Assembly: GCF_014836945.1 (NCBI RefSeq)
Contig: NZ_JACSPX010000001.1
Coordinates: 62,001 to 126,000 of the forward strand
From: Microbacterium commune
GTDB lineage: Bacteria; Actinomycetota; Actinomycetes; Actinomycetales; Microbacteriaceae
Direction of reading: 5' to 3'
DNA length: 64,000 nucleotides
The position numbers and the translations under genes were made by a program. This document shows, piece after piece, positions 38,842-46,504 of this stretch (position 1 is its first letter; every line of letters starts with the position of its first letter). The notes beneath the pieces were generated by a model. It did no database searches. It was not told where the DNA came from and saw nothing but the letters and a program-made list of their open reading frames with translations.

Positions 38842-39327
38842 TCACTCCACCATCAGGTCGTCGATCTCGAGGTCCTCGTCGAGCAGGCAGTAGATGATCA
38901 GGTCCGGGTACTCCTCCGGGGCGATGAAGAGCAGCGTGATGCCGCCGTCACCGAACACGACCACCCCGTCGAGCGCGATGTCGTCCCTGAGCGCCTGCAG
39001 CGCCTCGACCATGTCGACCTCATCATCGTCGTCCTCGTAGGCGGCTTCGGTGAGCGCTTCGACGACCTCGCCCTCGCGCCCGTCGAGGATCTCCTCGGTC
39101 AGCCGCGCCAGGGCATGCTTCACTGTCTCCTGCATCGTGTCGAGGTCGGGAAGATCCTCACGCTCGATCGGATCCTCATCCTCGTCGCCCTGCTCGTCGT
39201 CGTCCTCGTCGTGGTCGAACTCCTCGTCGAATTCGTATTCGACCGTGACGCGTCGACCTCCGGGCAGTTCGACAGTCGCGGTGAGCGCGCCGTCCTCATC
39301 GGTGTCGATGTCATCGAGATCGATCAT
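38842..39327 (-). CDS. Highly acidic protein of unknown function
   Basis: 161 residues. Residues 31-62 are almost all Asp/Glu (for example DEEFDHDEDDDEQGDEDED), and a second acidic patch (YEDDDDEVD) lies near 110. Around them are beta strands (LTATVELPGGRRVTVEYEF) and a hydrophobic end (GGITLLFIAPEEYPDLIIYCLLDEDLEIDDLMVE). The ATG at 39327 follows GGAGGTGGCTCTC. No membrane segment or catalytic motif. Function unknown; could bind cations or a basic partner. Confidence 0.75.
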   Translation of the reverse strand: MIDLDDIDTDEDGALTATVELPGGRRVTVEYEFDEEFDHDEDDDEQGDEDEDPIEREDLPDLDTMQETVKHALARLTEEILDGREGEVVEALTEAAYEDDDDEVDMVEALQALRDDIALDGVVVFGDGGITLLFIAPEEYPDLIIYCLLDEDLEIDDLMVE

Positions 39328-39414
39328 GAGAGCCACCTCCTGTCCGCCATGTTCCCACCGGCGCGCCCGAGACGGAAGAGGCTCGTTCCGCGCGGTCGCC
39401 ATTCGGCACTGCCC

Positions 39415-39420
39415 TAAGGT
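39415..39420 (+). promoter_or_regulatory. -10 hexamer of leaderless LOG-family gene
   Basis: TAAGGT ends six bases before the ATG at 39427. Confidence 0.55.
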
Positions 39421-39426
39421 CGTGGC

Positions 39427-40515
39427 ATGAGAAGAACGCGCGGACGGGTCGTCGACGTCGACACGCTCGAGGACTTCGACCGCCGTGTCGCGGCCGGCGT
39501 CCGTTCACTCTCCGGCTGGCGGATGCGTGCACTCGACCTCACAGAGCGAAGCAGCGCCCTGAGGTCGGTCGAGGTCAGCGGAGCCCTGTTCCTGGGCTGC
39601 AGCCTGAACCTCGCCGACGAGTCGTCGGTGCGGGCACGCGGCGCGGTGGTGTTCCCGGAGGTGCCTGGCATCCCGATCGACACCTACCGCACGACGTTGT
39701 ACACGCCCACCGATCTCTTCGACGCCGCCGACTACGGCGACAGCCTCGACGCGCGCACCTACGCCTGGTCGGAGCGCGCGACGTCCAGGGATGCCGCGCT
39801 CGCGAAATCGCTGCACGATCACACCATCGATGTCGCGCTCGCCGAGTGGGTCGCCGGCAGGCGCCTCGTCGGCGTCATGGGCGGGCACGGCGTGGTGCGC
39901 GGCAGTCGTGAGTACGCCGACGGCGTCGAACTCGGGCAGCGGCTGTCCGCGGCGCTGACCGTCGCGACCGGCGGCGGTCCCGGTGCGATGGAGGCCGTCA
40001 ACCTGGGTGGGTATCTGGCGGGCCGAGGAGCGGATGCCAGGGAGCGCGCGCTGTCGATGCTCGCCGCGGTGCCGAGCTTCGCCCCCAGAGTCGCCGCGTG
40101 GGTCGATGCCGCGTTCGCCGTGCGTCGGGAGTTCCCCGACGGCGGCGACTCCCTCGGCATCCCCACCTGGCACTACGGGCACGAGCCGCCCAACCCGTTC
40201 GCCAGCGCCATCGCGAAGTACTTCCGCAACGCGCGGCGCGAGGCGATCCTCCTGGAGGTGTGCCAGGCCGGGATCGTGTTCCTGCCCGGCTCGGGCGGAA
40301 CCGTGCAGGAGATCTTCCAGGATGCCTGCGAGAACTTCTACGCCGACGAGTCGTCGGTCGCGCCGATGATCCTGGTCGGGCGTGAGTACTGGACCGAGCA
40401 GTACCCGGCCTGGCCCCTGCTGGCCGCGCTCGCCGCCGGACGGCCGATGCAGCACCACGTGCACCTCGTCGACACCGTGCAGGAGGCGGCCGAGCTGGCC
40501 TCGCGTGGCACATGA
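39427..40515 (+). CDS. LOG-family (lysine decarboxylase-like) nucleotide-binding protein
   Basis: 362 residues. The Rossmann-type core holds GVMGGHGVVRGSREYADGVELG (~145-167), VATGGGPGAMEAVNLGGYLAG and the LOG motif PGSGGTVQEIFQDA (canonical PGGxGTxxE, here PGSGGTVQE). Short LOG proteins release cytokinin bases from their ribotides; this long form has ~130 extra N-terminal residues and its substrate is not known. Possible roles are nucleotide 5'-monophosphate phosphoribohydrolase or another nucleotide hydrolase. Confidence 0.85.
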   Translation: MRRTRGRVVDVDTLEDFDRRVAAGVRSLSGWRMRALDLTERSSALRSVEVSGALFLGCSLNLADESSVRARGAVVFPEVPGIPIDTYRTTLYTPTDLFDAADYGDSLDARTYAWSERATSRDAALAKSLHDHTIDVALAEWVAGRRLVGVMGGHGVVRGSREYADGVELGQRLSAALTVATGGGPGAMEAVNLGGYLAGRGADARERALSMLAAVPSFAPRVAAWVDAAFAVRREFPDGGDSLGIPTWHYGHEPPNPFASAIAKYFRNARREAILLEVCQAGIVFLPGSGGTVQEIFQDACENFYADESSVAPMILVGREYWTEQYPAWPLLAALAAGRPMQHHVHLVDTVQEAAELASRGT

Positions 40516-40546
40516 CACCGTGACCCGCCCGGCGAACCGCGGGGAT

Positions 40547-40575
40547 TTGGCGCGACCCCCGGCCGCTGGTAATGT
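40547..40575 (+). promoter_or_regulatory. Promoter of tRNA-Lys
   Basis: TTGGCG (40547-40552), a 17-bp spacer, and TAATGT (40570-40575), 33 bases before the mature 5' end of the tRNA. Confidence 0.6.
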
Positions 40576-40608
40576 AATTCCTCGGCCGGGGAAATCTTCC
40601 CGGGCCAC

Positions 40609-40681
40609 GCACCTCTAGCTCAATCGGCAGAGCAACTGACTCTTAATCAGTGGGTTCAGGGTTCAAGTCCCTGGGGGTGCA
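40609..40681 (+). tRNA. tRNA-Lys (anticodon CTT)
   Basis: A complete 73-nt cloverleaf: acceptor GCACCTC pairing with GGGGTGC (one G-T), D-stem GCTC/GAGC, anticodon stem ACTGA/TCAGT with loop CTCTTAA (anticodon CTT, lysine codon AAG), variable GGGTT, T-arm CAGGG-TTCAAGT-CCCTG. Discriminator A. No CCA is encoded. Confidence 0.97.
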
Positions 40682-40686
40682 CGGAC

Positions 40687-40718
40687 AGCCCCGGTAGATC
40701 TCGCCATCTATCGGGGCT
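40687..40718 (+). terminator. Terminator after tRNA-Lys
   Basis: AGCCCCGGTAGAT pairs with ATCTATCGGGGCT over 13 bp (one G-T) with a six-base loop, starting five bases past the tRNA 3' end. TCTCTGC follows in place of a U-run. Confidence 0.7.
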
Positions 40719-40788
40719 CTCTGCATGTCAGGGCCATGAGGAACAGCAGTCGCGTGGAGCGATCCCGAGCCCGACGGCACCGCGCCGG

Positions 40789-41088
40789 TCAGAGGTCGAA
40801 CAAGCCGATCGTCCCGACGTCGACATCCACCTCGACGTCCACGTCGGCGTACGGCTGCTCTTCCGGCACCGCCCACGGCGGCACCACCGCGATCGTCACA
40901 CGCCGATCCGCAGACATGAGCACACGCAGGTCGGTGCCGTTCGCAGCGGTGATCTGCACGAAGCGGTGGTGATCGACGGCCTCCTGAACGACGTGCTGCA
41001 GCTCATCCATGTCCTCTGTCGCGGAGAGCACGACCGTCGCACCGTCTATGGAGATCGTCTTTCGAGCATCAAGTGCAGAGTCGGCCAT
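40789..41088 (-). CDS. Small protein of unknown function
   Basis: 99 residues. Begins MADSALDARKTISIDGATVVLSATEDMDELQHVVQEAVDHH and ends in alternating Asp/Val strands (YADVDVEVDVDVGTIGLFDL). Predicted mixed alpha/beta and cytoplasmic; no motif. The ATG at 41088 lies six bases after a TAACGT hexamer, which supports it as real and leaderless. Its end lies 70 bp from the tRNA terminator. Confidence 0.65.
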   Translation of the reverse strand: MADSALDARKTISIDGATVVLSATEDMDELQHVVQEAVDHHRFVQITAANGTDLRVLMSADRRVTIAVVPPWAVPEEQPYADVDVEVDVDVGTIGLFDL

Positions 41089-41094
41089 GCCCAC

Positions 41095-41100
41095 ACGTTA
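41095..41100 (-). promoter_or_regulatory. -10 hexamer of leaderless small gene
   Basis: TAACGT on the minus strand ends six bases before the ATG at 41088. The 41101-41273 stretch before hisN holds no other feature I can identify. Confidence 0.5.
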
Positions 41101-41273
41101 GCCCTCGGCGCGAGATCCACCGATGGGGTTGCGAGGCGGCACCGGGAGAGAGAGCATGGATGCCCTCGGCGCTCGGATCCCGGCTGTCAGGGGAGCCGCG
41201 CGGGACGGACGGAACGGATCGTTTCGTGTCTGGACCGATATCCTGCAGGCCGGTTCGAGCGAGGGACGCGGCT

Positions 41274-41279
41274 TATCCT
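41274..41279 (+). promoter_or_regulatory. -10 hexamer of leaderless hisN promoter
   Basis: TATCCT ends six bases before the GTG at 41286. Confidence 0.55.
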
Positions 41280-41285
41280 GGATAG

Positions 41286-42095
41286 GTGACCGACACCCGC
41301 GATGACGCCGACCTCACTGCCGATCTCGCGCTCGCGCTGCGGCTGGCCGACGCCGCCGACGCCCAGTCGCTCCCCCGCTTCGACGCGGCCGATCTGCAGA
41401 TCTCGCGCAAGGCAGACCGCTCGCACGTGACCGACGCCGACTTCGCCACAGAGCGCGCGGTCCGCGAGCTGCTGGCCGCTGAACGCCCCGGCGACGGCAT
41501 CTTCGGCGAGGAGTACGGTGCGCAGGGCGACTCCCGGCGTCAGTGGATCATCGACCCGATCGACGGCACCGCGAACTTCCTGCGCGGCGTGCCGCTGTGG
41601 GGCACGATGATCGCCCTCGCGTTCGACGGTGTGCCGCGCGTCGGGGTGGTCAGCATGCCCGCGCTGTCACGCCGCTGGTGGGCCGCAGACGGCCTCGGCG
41701 CGTGGACGAACACTGCCGACGCCCCCCGCCGCCTGTCGGTGTCAGACGTCGACTCGCTCGGCGACGCGAGCATCAGCTTCCAGAGCATCGCCCAGTGGGC
41801 CGACGCCGGACGGCTCCCCGAGCTCCACGCCGTCGCCGATCGCGTCTGGCGCGACCGCGCATACGGTGACGTGTACAGCTACATGCTGCTCGCCGAGGGC
41901 CGCATCGACATGGTCGCCGAGTTCGACGTCAAGGAGTACGACATCGCCGCGGCCGTGGCGATCGTTCGAGAAGCGGGCGGCCGCATGACCGCCTTCGACG
42001 GAACCGAGACCCTGTCGGCGCTGTCCACGCTCGCCACGAACGGCATCCTGCACGACCGTTTCCTGTCCCTGTTCCGCGACGCGCGCCTCCCCTGA
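41286..42095 (+). CDS. hisN: Histidinol-phosphatase, inositol monophosphatase family
   Basis: 269 residues, IMPase fold. Metal-binding sites: GIFGEEYG (~71-78), IIDPIDGTANFLRGVPLWGTMIAL (~88-111, DPIDGT), and EFDVKEYDIAAAVAIVREAGG near the C-terminus (the D in YDIAA is the third ligand region). The FLRGVP run after DPIDGT is typical of actinobacterial HisN, which dephosphorylates histidinol phosphate, rather than of CysQ or SuhB. No other his gene is nearby. GTG start (MTDTRDDADLT), leaderless. Confidence 0.87.
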   Translation: MTDTRDDADLTADLALALRLADAADAQSLPRFDAADLQISRKADRSHVTDADFATERAVRELLAAERPGDGIFGEEYGAQGDSRRQWIIDPIDGTANFLRGVPLWGTMIALAFDGVPRVGVVSMPALSRRWWAADGLGAWTNTADAPRRLSVSDVDSLGDASISFQSIAQWADAGRLPELHAVADRVWRDRAYGDVYSYMLLAEGRIDMVAEFDVKEYDIAAAVAIVREAGGRMTAFDGTETLSALSTLATNGILHDRFLSLFRDARLP

Positions 42096-42106
42096 GCGCG
42101 CCGCTG

Positions 42107-42127
42107 CCCCTCCCCCTCCCCCTCCCC
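42107..42127. repeat. C4T/C5T tract; G-quadruplex motif on the minus strand
   Basis: Four runs of 4-5 C separated by single T bases (C4-T-C5-T-C5-T-C4). On the minus strand this is four G-runs with one-base A loops, a canonical G-quadruplex pattern. It lies 12-32 bases before the lipoprotein ATG and directly after the hisN stop. Confidence 0.85.
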
Positions 42128-42138
42128 GGATCCCCCTT

Positions 42139-42708
42139 ATGAGCCCCCGCATCCCCCTCACCTTCAGCGCGCTCGCAGCCGTCCTGATGCTGGCATCCTG
42201 CGCCGCCCCTGACCCCACGCCCCCGCCCTCCTCTAGCCCGTCGACGAGCGCCGAGCCGACGACCGCCGCGACCACGGCTCCGGTCGACGTCAAGACGCCG
42301 ACGCCCGGCGCCGAACCCACCTGCAAGACGATCATCACCCCGGGAACCGTCGAGGCCCTGACCTCCCAGGGATGGACCTCGAAGCAGGAGGAGCTGCGCA
42401 TCGGCGAGACGCTCGTCGAGGACGGTCTGCTGTGCATGTGGGCCGACTTCAGCACGGCGTCCGACCACGGCCAGATGTACGGGTGGGGAACACTCGACGC
42501 GCGCACCGCCGACGTCGCGCAGTCGAACCTGAAGCGGGACGGCTGGCTGCGATCGACCGACGGCGATCTGGTGTACTTCACCGAGGACCCCGCGTACGCC
42601 ATCGCGACCGACGAGGACGGCTTCGGCATGACCTACGAGTTCGGCGACGGATGGGTGAAGTTCGCCGACACGAAACAGGGCCTGCTGCTCATCGAATGGA
42701 AGGGATGA
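42139..42708 (+). CDS. Lipoprotein of unknown function
   Basis: 189 residues. Lipoprotein signal peptide with lipobox LASC (cysteine ~21), then a ~40-residue Pro/Ser/Thr linker and a globular domain with two cysteines (PTCKTIITPG and GLLCMWADF) that could form a disulfide. No enzyme motif; resembles the many secreted actinobacterial lipoproteins of unknown role. It begins 43 bp after hisN. Neither a TANNNT hexamer at leaderless spacing nor a good Shine-Dalgarno is present; the leader is the C-rich tract. Confidence 0.82.
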   Translation: MSPRIPLTFSALAAVLMLASCAAPDPTPPPSSSPSTSAEPTTAATTAPVDVKTPTPGAEPTCKTIITPGTVEALTSQGWTSKQEELRIGETLVEDGLLCMWADFSTASDHGQMYGWGTLDARTADVAQSNLKRDGWLRSTDGDLVYFTEDPAYAIATDEDGFGMTYEFGDGWVKFADTKQGLLLIEWKG

Positions 42709-42728
42709 GCGAACAGGCCCTGGGGTGA

Positions 42729-42752
42729 AGGCGCCGCCCGCGGGCGGCGCCT
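42729..42752. terminator. Perfect 24-bp palindrome, bidirectional terminator
   Basis: AGGCGCCGCCCG followed directly by CGGGCGGCGCCT: every base is paired in the 12-bp arms (the central bases form the turn). It lies between the convergent lipoprotein gene and the small membrane-protein gene and can end both. Confidence 0.75.
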
Positions 42753-42756
42753 GACG

Positions 42757-42954
42757 TCACTTCTGGCGCTGACCCCAGCTGTCGGTGCGACGCGTCGCCG
42801 AACCGCGCTGGCGCATCACGTAGGCCATGGCGAGGCTGACCAGGATGATGCCGGCGCTGAAGGCCACGCCCTGCCATGCGGGCATCTCCCAAGAGGCGCC
42901 GAGAAGCCACATGCCGCCCAGGAACAGCACGAGGAACACGATGAAGTCGACCAT
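42757..42954 (-). CDS. Small membrane protein of unknown function
   Basis: 65 residues with two hydrophobic segments (VDFIVFLVLFLGGMWLLGA and VAFSAGIILVSLAMAYVM) and a basic, polar C-terminal tail (RQRGSATRRTDSWGQRQK). GGAAAGG precedes the ATG. Looks like a hairpin inner-membrane protein. A TAAGCT hexamer ~45 bases upstream is a possible -10. No family recognised. Confidence 0.7.
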   Translation of the reverse strand: MVDFIVFLVLFLGGMWLLGASWEMPAWQGVAFSAGIILVSLAMAYVMRQRGSATRRTDSWGQRQK

Positions 42955-43042
42955 GTCGAAGCCTTTCCGATCGTCGGATTACCCCCTCAGCTTACCGGTC
43001 TGACGGGCGGCTCCGCGGCCGCATCCGTCGAGCGCGCGCGGC

Positions 43043-43048
43043 TAGAGT
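43043..43048 (+). promoter_or_regulatory. -10 hexamer upstream of mini-ORF and TetR gene
   Basis: TAGAGT ends six bases before the ATG at 43055, not before the TetR start at 43072. The transcript would therefore begin on the mini-ORF. Confidence 0.5.
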
Positions 43049-43054
43049 TGGGGC

Positions 43055-43075
43055 ATGCCGAGGAGCCGACCGTGA
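43055..43075 (+). CDS. Candidate six-residue leaderless leader peptide
   Basis: ATG CCG AGG AGC CGA CCG TGA encodes MPRSRP. Its stop overlaps the GTG of the TetR gene (GTGA), and its AGGAG codons double as the TetR Shine-Dalgarno. The leaderless spacing from TAGAGT points to this ATG. Whether it is translated is unknown. Confidence 0.35.
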   Translation: MPRSRP

Positions 43076-43677
43076 CCGCGACGACCGGCCGCCCGTCCCG
43101 CCGCGGGCGCCCAGGACACGACCGCGCCGATGTGATCCGTGTCGGCGTTCAGCTGTTCAACGAGCAGGGCTACGACGCGACCTCGGTGGCAGATCTGACC
43201 GCTCGGCTCGGGGTGACGAAGTCCGCGCTGTACCACCACGTCGACTCGAAGGAGCAGATCCTCCAGATCGCCCTCAACGAGGCCCTCGGCGGCCTGGAGG
43301 ATGCTCTGCAGGCGGCGCTCGGGCATCCGACCGCCGACGCACGGCTCACCGCCATCGTCGACGGCGCCGTGCGCGTGCTGACCGAACGGCTGCCGCAGGT
43401 GACCCTGCTGCTGCGTCTGCGCGGCAACAGCGACATCGAGCTGGCCGCCCTGGAGCGCCGCCGACGCTTCGATCACACGGTGACCGGTCTCGTGCGGGAG
43501 GCCCAGGCGGAGGGACTCGTGAGAGCGGATCTGGATGCCGGTGTGGCCACCCGCCTGATCTTCGGGATGATCAACTCGGTCGTCGAATGGTACCGACCGG
43601 ACGGCCCCGTCGACCCGGAGCTGCTGGGCGCCGAAATCCGGACGGTCGCGCTCGACGGGCTGCGCCCGCGAGCGTGA
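43072..43677 (+). CDS. TetR-family transcriptional regulator
   Basis: 201 residues. HTH: RADVIRVGVQLFNEQGYDATSVADLTARLGVTKSALYHHVDSKEQIL (~18-64) with the YHHVDSKEQ hallmark. The C-terminal domain (VTLLLRLRGNSDIELAALERRRRFD and GLVRADLDAGVATRLIFGMINSVVEWYRPDG) resembles KstR2-like and other lipid/acyl-CoA-sensing members; this is a weak inference. The GTG at 43072 has GAGGAG seven bases upstream and overlaps the stop of the mini-ORF. No obvious target gene adjoins it. Confidence 0.9.
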   Translation: MTATTGRPSRRGRPGHDRADVIRVGVQLFNEQGYDATSVADLTARLGVTKSALYHHVDSKEQILQIALNEALGGLEDALQAALGHPTADARLTAIVDGAVRVLTERLPQVTLLLRLRGNSDIELAALERRRRFDHTVTGLVREAQAEGLVRADLDAGVATRLIFGMINSVVEWYRPDGPVDPELLGAEIRTVALDGLRPRA

Positions 43678-43724
43678 CGCGGCAGACGACACGCCAGGAC
43701 CGATGTTCCACAGTGACAGCGGCT

Positions 43725-44094
43725 TGGTGGAGCTGGGGGGAATCGAACCCCCGTCCGACGCTGCTCATCCACGTCTTCTCCGGGCGCAGTCTGTGAAAGC
43801 GTTCTGCTCGGCTCCGACCTTTGTCACAGACACCTAAGTCGACGAGCCCAGTCTGGGAAGAGTCCCACGTGACGTCCAGACGCCGTCACGCAGCAAGATC
43901 CCTAGATGACGCCAGGGTCCGTAGCGGGATCAGCTACGGTCTGACGGACTATCGGGCTCGCTTAGGCAGCGAGGGCGAAGTCGTTGCGCTTGGTTTCGGC
44001 AACTATGGTTTTGCAGGGAGCGTTCACGAGATAACCCTGCATCCTCGGCCCGCTTCTCGTCGATACACAGGCGCCGTCGAAACCGATCAGCCCC
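43725..44094 (-). ncRNA. ssrA: Transfer-messenger RNA (tmRNA)
   Basis: The 5' end GGGGCTGATCGGTTTCGACG pairs with the 3' end CAGCTCCACCA; a T-arm (GGTTCGATTCC) precedes the encoded CCA. The length is 370 nt, normal for one-piece tmRNA. The tag frame lies at 43962-44000 after ATAGTT and reads AETKRNDFALAA then TAA (resume codon GCC). It rescues stalled ribosomes and marks products for ClpXP. The SmpB gene is not in this window. Confidence 0.97.
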
Positions 44095-44133
44095 GTGAAC
44101 CTTCTTGCGAAGGAGCCGCTGTCACACTGTGGA

Positions 44134-44139
44134 ATTATC
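44134..44139 (-). promoter_or_regulatory. Probable -10 of ssrA
   Basis: GATAAT on the minus strand, the best -10 match upstream of the tmRNA 5' end, 39 bases away. It implies a short 5' trailer removed by RNase P. Confidence 0.45.
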
Positions 44140-44141
44140 AG

Positions 44142-44159
44142 CGGGAGCAGGTGCTCCCG
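44142..44159. promoter_or_regulatory. Palindrome between ssrA and the SIMPL gene
   Basis: CGGGAGCAGGTGCTCCCG, a perfect 8-2-8 palindrome directly upstream of the ssrA -10, where the spacer and -35 would be. A regulator site is the best guess. Confidence 0.4.
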
Positions 44160-44226
44160 AGCATCACAGACTACAACGGATCGACGCCGGATGCTATTCC
44201 GCGACCGACCTGTCGCCCGTGTGCCG

Positions 44227-44232
44227 TACAGT
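44227..44232 (+). promoter_or_regulatory. -10 hexamer of leaderless SIMPL gene
   Basis: TACAGT ends seven bases before the ATG at 44240. Confidence 0.5.
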
Positions 44233-44239
44233 CGCTCGC

Positions 44240-44893
44240 ATGAGCGAAGTCATCATCACCGTCCGCGGCGAGCACGAGCTGAGAGTCGCACCCGAGCGCG
44301 CCACGATCAGGCTCACCGTGGCACTCGACGGCCCCGAGCGCGAAGAGGTCGTCCGTCGCGTGCTCGCGCTCGCCGAACCTGTGCGCGAGGACATCGTCGC
44401 GCGGGAGCAGGCCGGCAGCGTGACCGCGTGGACGAGCCAGCGGCTGAGCGTGTACGGCGAGCGCCCGTGGAACGCCGACGGCCGCAAGCTCGCACCCGTG
44501 TATCGGGCGAGCATCGACTTCACCGCCACCTTCGCCGACATCTCGGAGCTCTCGCTCTGGGCCACGGAGCTCGCCGGTGAGGACGGCATCGCACTCGGCG
44601 GCGTCGACTGGCATCTCACCCCCGAGACCGAACGCGAGGTGGAGCGCGAGGTCGCCACTCAGGCTGTCGGCGTGGCCGTGTCGCGCGCGCAGGCCTACGC
44701 CGAAGCGCTCGGACTGCGCACGCTCACCCCGGTGGAGATCGCCGATCGAGGCCTGATCTCCGCCGAGACTCCCACCTTCATGCCGGTCGCGATGCGCGCC
44801 GCCGGCGGCTTCGATGCGTCACCTGCGATGGAGTTCCAGGGCGAGGAGATCACCGTCTCCGCCACCGTCGAAGGCCGCTTCTCGGCATCCTGA
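44240..44893 (+). CDS. SIMPL-domain (DUF541) protein
   Basis: 217 residues. The SIMPL pattern is an N-terminal ITVRGEHELRVAPERATIRLTVALDG strand pair, a central VYRASIDFTATFADISELSLWATEL and a C-terminal VSATVEGRF. Members (Omp26, SIMPL) are oligomeric and of unclear role. No signal peptide is present, unlike many homologues, so this one should be cytoplasmic. Leaderless start. Confidence 0.85.
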   Translation: MSEVIITVRGEHELRVAPERATIRLTVALDGPEREEVVRRVLALAEPVREDIVAREQAGSVTAWTSQRLSVYGERPWNADGRKLAPVYRASIDFTATFADISELSLWATELAGEDGIALGGVDWHLTPETEREVEREVATQAVGVAVSRAQAYAEALGLRTLTPVEIADRGLISAETPTFMPVAMRAAGGFDASPAMEFQGEEITVSATVEGRFSAS

Positions 44894-44903
44894 CACCGGC
44901 TGC

Positions 44904-44930
44904 GCTGCGGGCGGATCCACCGCCCGCAGC
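44904..44930. terminator. Bidirectional terminator between SIMPL gene and hflX
   Basis: GCTGCGGGCGG pairs perfectly with CCGCCCGCAGC (11 bp) around a five-base loop in the 44-bp convergent space. Confidence 0.75.
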
Positions 44931-44937
44931 ACACTCG

Positions 44938-46446
44938 TCAGCTGATGGCGAAGGGTGCCAGCTCGGCAGCCAGACGCTCGGACACGTGCGCGTGCACTGC
45001 GGTGCCGTTCTCCTCGTGCTCGGCCGAGATGAGCACCCCGCTCTCGTGCACCGCCGAGACGAGATCCCCTCGGTCGTACGGCACGAGCGCGCGCACCTCG
45101 ATCGCGGGCATCGGGAGTCGGCGCTCGATCTCGGCGCGCAGCTCGGCGATGCCCTCGCCCGTGCGGGAGGAGACGAAGTGGGCGTCGGGCGCGAGACCGC
45201 GCAGCACGAGTCGTTCGTCGTCGTCGATCAGGTCTGCCTTGTTGAACACGACGATCTCGGGGATGTCGCGGCCGCCGACGTCGCCGATCACGTCGCGCAC
45301 CGTCTGCAGCTGCGCCGACGGGTCGGGATGCGAACCGTCGACGACGTGCACGAGCAGGTCGGCCTGGCCGACCTCCTCCAGCGTCGAACGGAAAGCCTCG
45401 ACCAGCTGGTGCGGCAGATTGCGCACGAAGCCGACAGTGTCGGCGAGCGTGTACACGCGGCCGTCGGCCGATTCCGCACGCCGCACCGTGGCATCGAGGG
45501 TCGCGAACAGGGCGTTCTCGACGAGCACGCCCGCGCTGGTCAGCGCGTTCAGCAGGCTCGACTTGCCGGCGTTCGTGTACCCGGCAATCGCGACCGACGG
45601 GATGGTGTTGCGCTTGCGCTCGGCGCGCTTGGCGTCGCGTGCCGGCGCGAAGTCGCGGATCTGCTTGCGCAGCTGCGCCATACGCGTGCGGATGCGGCGG
45701 CGGTCGAGCTCGATCTTCGTCTCACCCGGTCCGCGCGATCCCATGCCCGCGCCGCCGGCGCCCACCTGGCCACCGGCCTGCCGGCTCATCGACTCACCCC
45801 AGCCTCGCAGGCGCGGGAGCAGGTACTCGAGCTGCGCCAGCTCGACCTGCGCCTTGCCCTCGCGGCTCTTCGCGTGCTGGCTGAAGATGTCGAGGATCAC
45901 GGTGGTGCGGTCGATGACCTTCACCTTCACGACGTCCTCGAGTGCGCGTCGCTGGCTGGAGGCGAGCTCGGTGTCGGCGATCACCGTGTCGGCGCCCACG
46001 GCGGCGACGATCTCCTTGAGCTCCTGCGCCTTGCCCCGACCGAGGTAGGTCGCGGGGTCGGGGTGCGGCCTGCGCTGCAGCAGTCCGTCGAGCACCACCG
46101 CACCGGCCGTCTCGGCGAGGGCCGCGAGCTCGCGCAGCGAGTTCTCGGCATCCTCCTGCGCGCCCTGCGGGTACACGCCGACGAGCACGACGTTCTCCAG
46201 GCGCAGCTGCCGGTATTCGACCTCGGTGACGTCCTCGAGTTCGGTGGATAGTCCGGCGACGCGGCGCAGCGCGTGCCTGTCCTGAAGGTCCCACTGCTCG
46301 CCGTCCGCGTCGGTGTGGGCGGCGGATGCTGCATCCTGCAGCGCCTGGGCGGTGCCGAACACGCGTGCCTGAGTACGCGGCTCGGCGTTCGCGAGCACGC
46401 GATCCAGGGCATCCTGTGTGCTGTTGTCGTCGTTGGGGTTCGTCAT
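44938..46446 (-). CDS. hflX: GTPase HflX
   Basis: 502 residues. Seen: HflX N-terminal domain (ELAALAETAGAVVLDGLLQRRPHPDPATYLGRGKAQEL), the Gly-rich linker GGQVGAGGAGMGSRGPGETKIELDRRRIR, then G1 AGYTNAGKSSLLNAL (~290), G3 DTVGFVRNLP, G4 VFNKADLI and G5 SSRTG. Binds the 50S subunit and splits stalled or hibernating ribosomes. A TAAGGT hexamer (46484-46489) is a plausible -10 with a ~38-nt leader. Divergent from a methyltransferase gene. Confidence 0.95.
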   Translation of the reverse strand: MTNPNDDNSTQDALDRVLANAEPRTQARVFGTAQALQDAASAAHTDADGEQWDLQDRHALRRVAGLSTELEDVTEVEYRQLRLENVVLVGVYPQGAQEDAENSLRELAALAETAGAVVLDGLLQRRPHPDPATYLGRGKAQELKEIVAAVGADTVIADTELASSQRRALEDVVKVKVIDRTTVILDIFSQHAKSREGKAQVELAQLEYLLPRLRGWGESMSRQAGGQVGAGGAGMGSRGPGETKIELDRRRIRTRMAQLRKQIRDFAPARDAKRAERKRNTIPSVAIAGYTNAGKSSLLNALTSAGVLVENALFATLDATVRRAESADGRVYTLADTVGFVRNLPHQLVEAFRSTLEEVGQADLLVHVVDGSHPDPSAQLQTVRDVIGDVGGRDIPEIVVFNKADLIDDDERLVLRGLAPDAHFVSSRTGEGIAELRAEIERRLPMPAIEVRALVPYDRGDLVSAVHESGVLISAEHEENGTAVHAHVSERLAAELAPFAIS

Positions 46447-46504
46447 CCGGTGGTGAACTCTGTCCTCTCTGAGAAGCGCCTTAACCTTAGCCCGCGACGT
46501 CCGG

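Noticed and set aside
43821..44243. A 140-codon plus-strand frame
   Set aside because: It runs antisense through the tmRNA, which has matching ends, tag and CCA.
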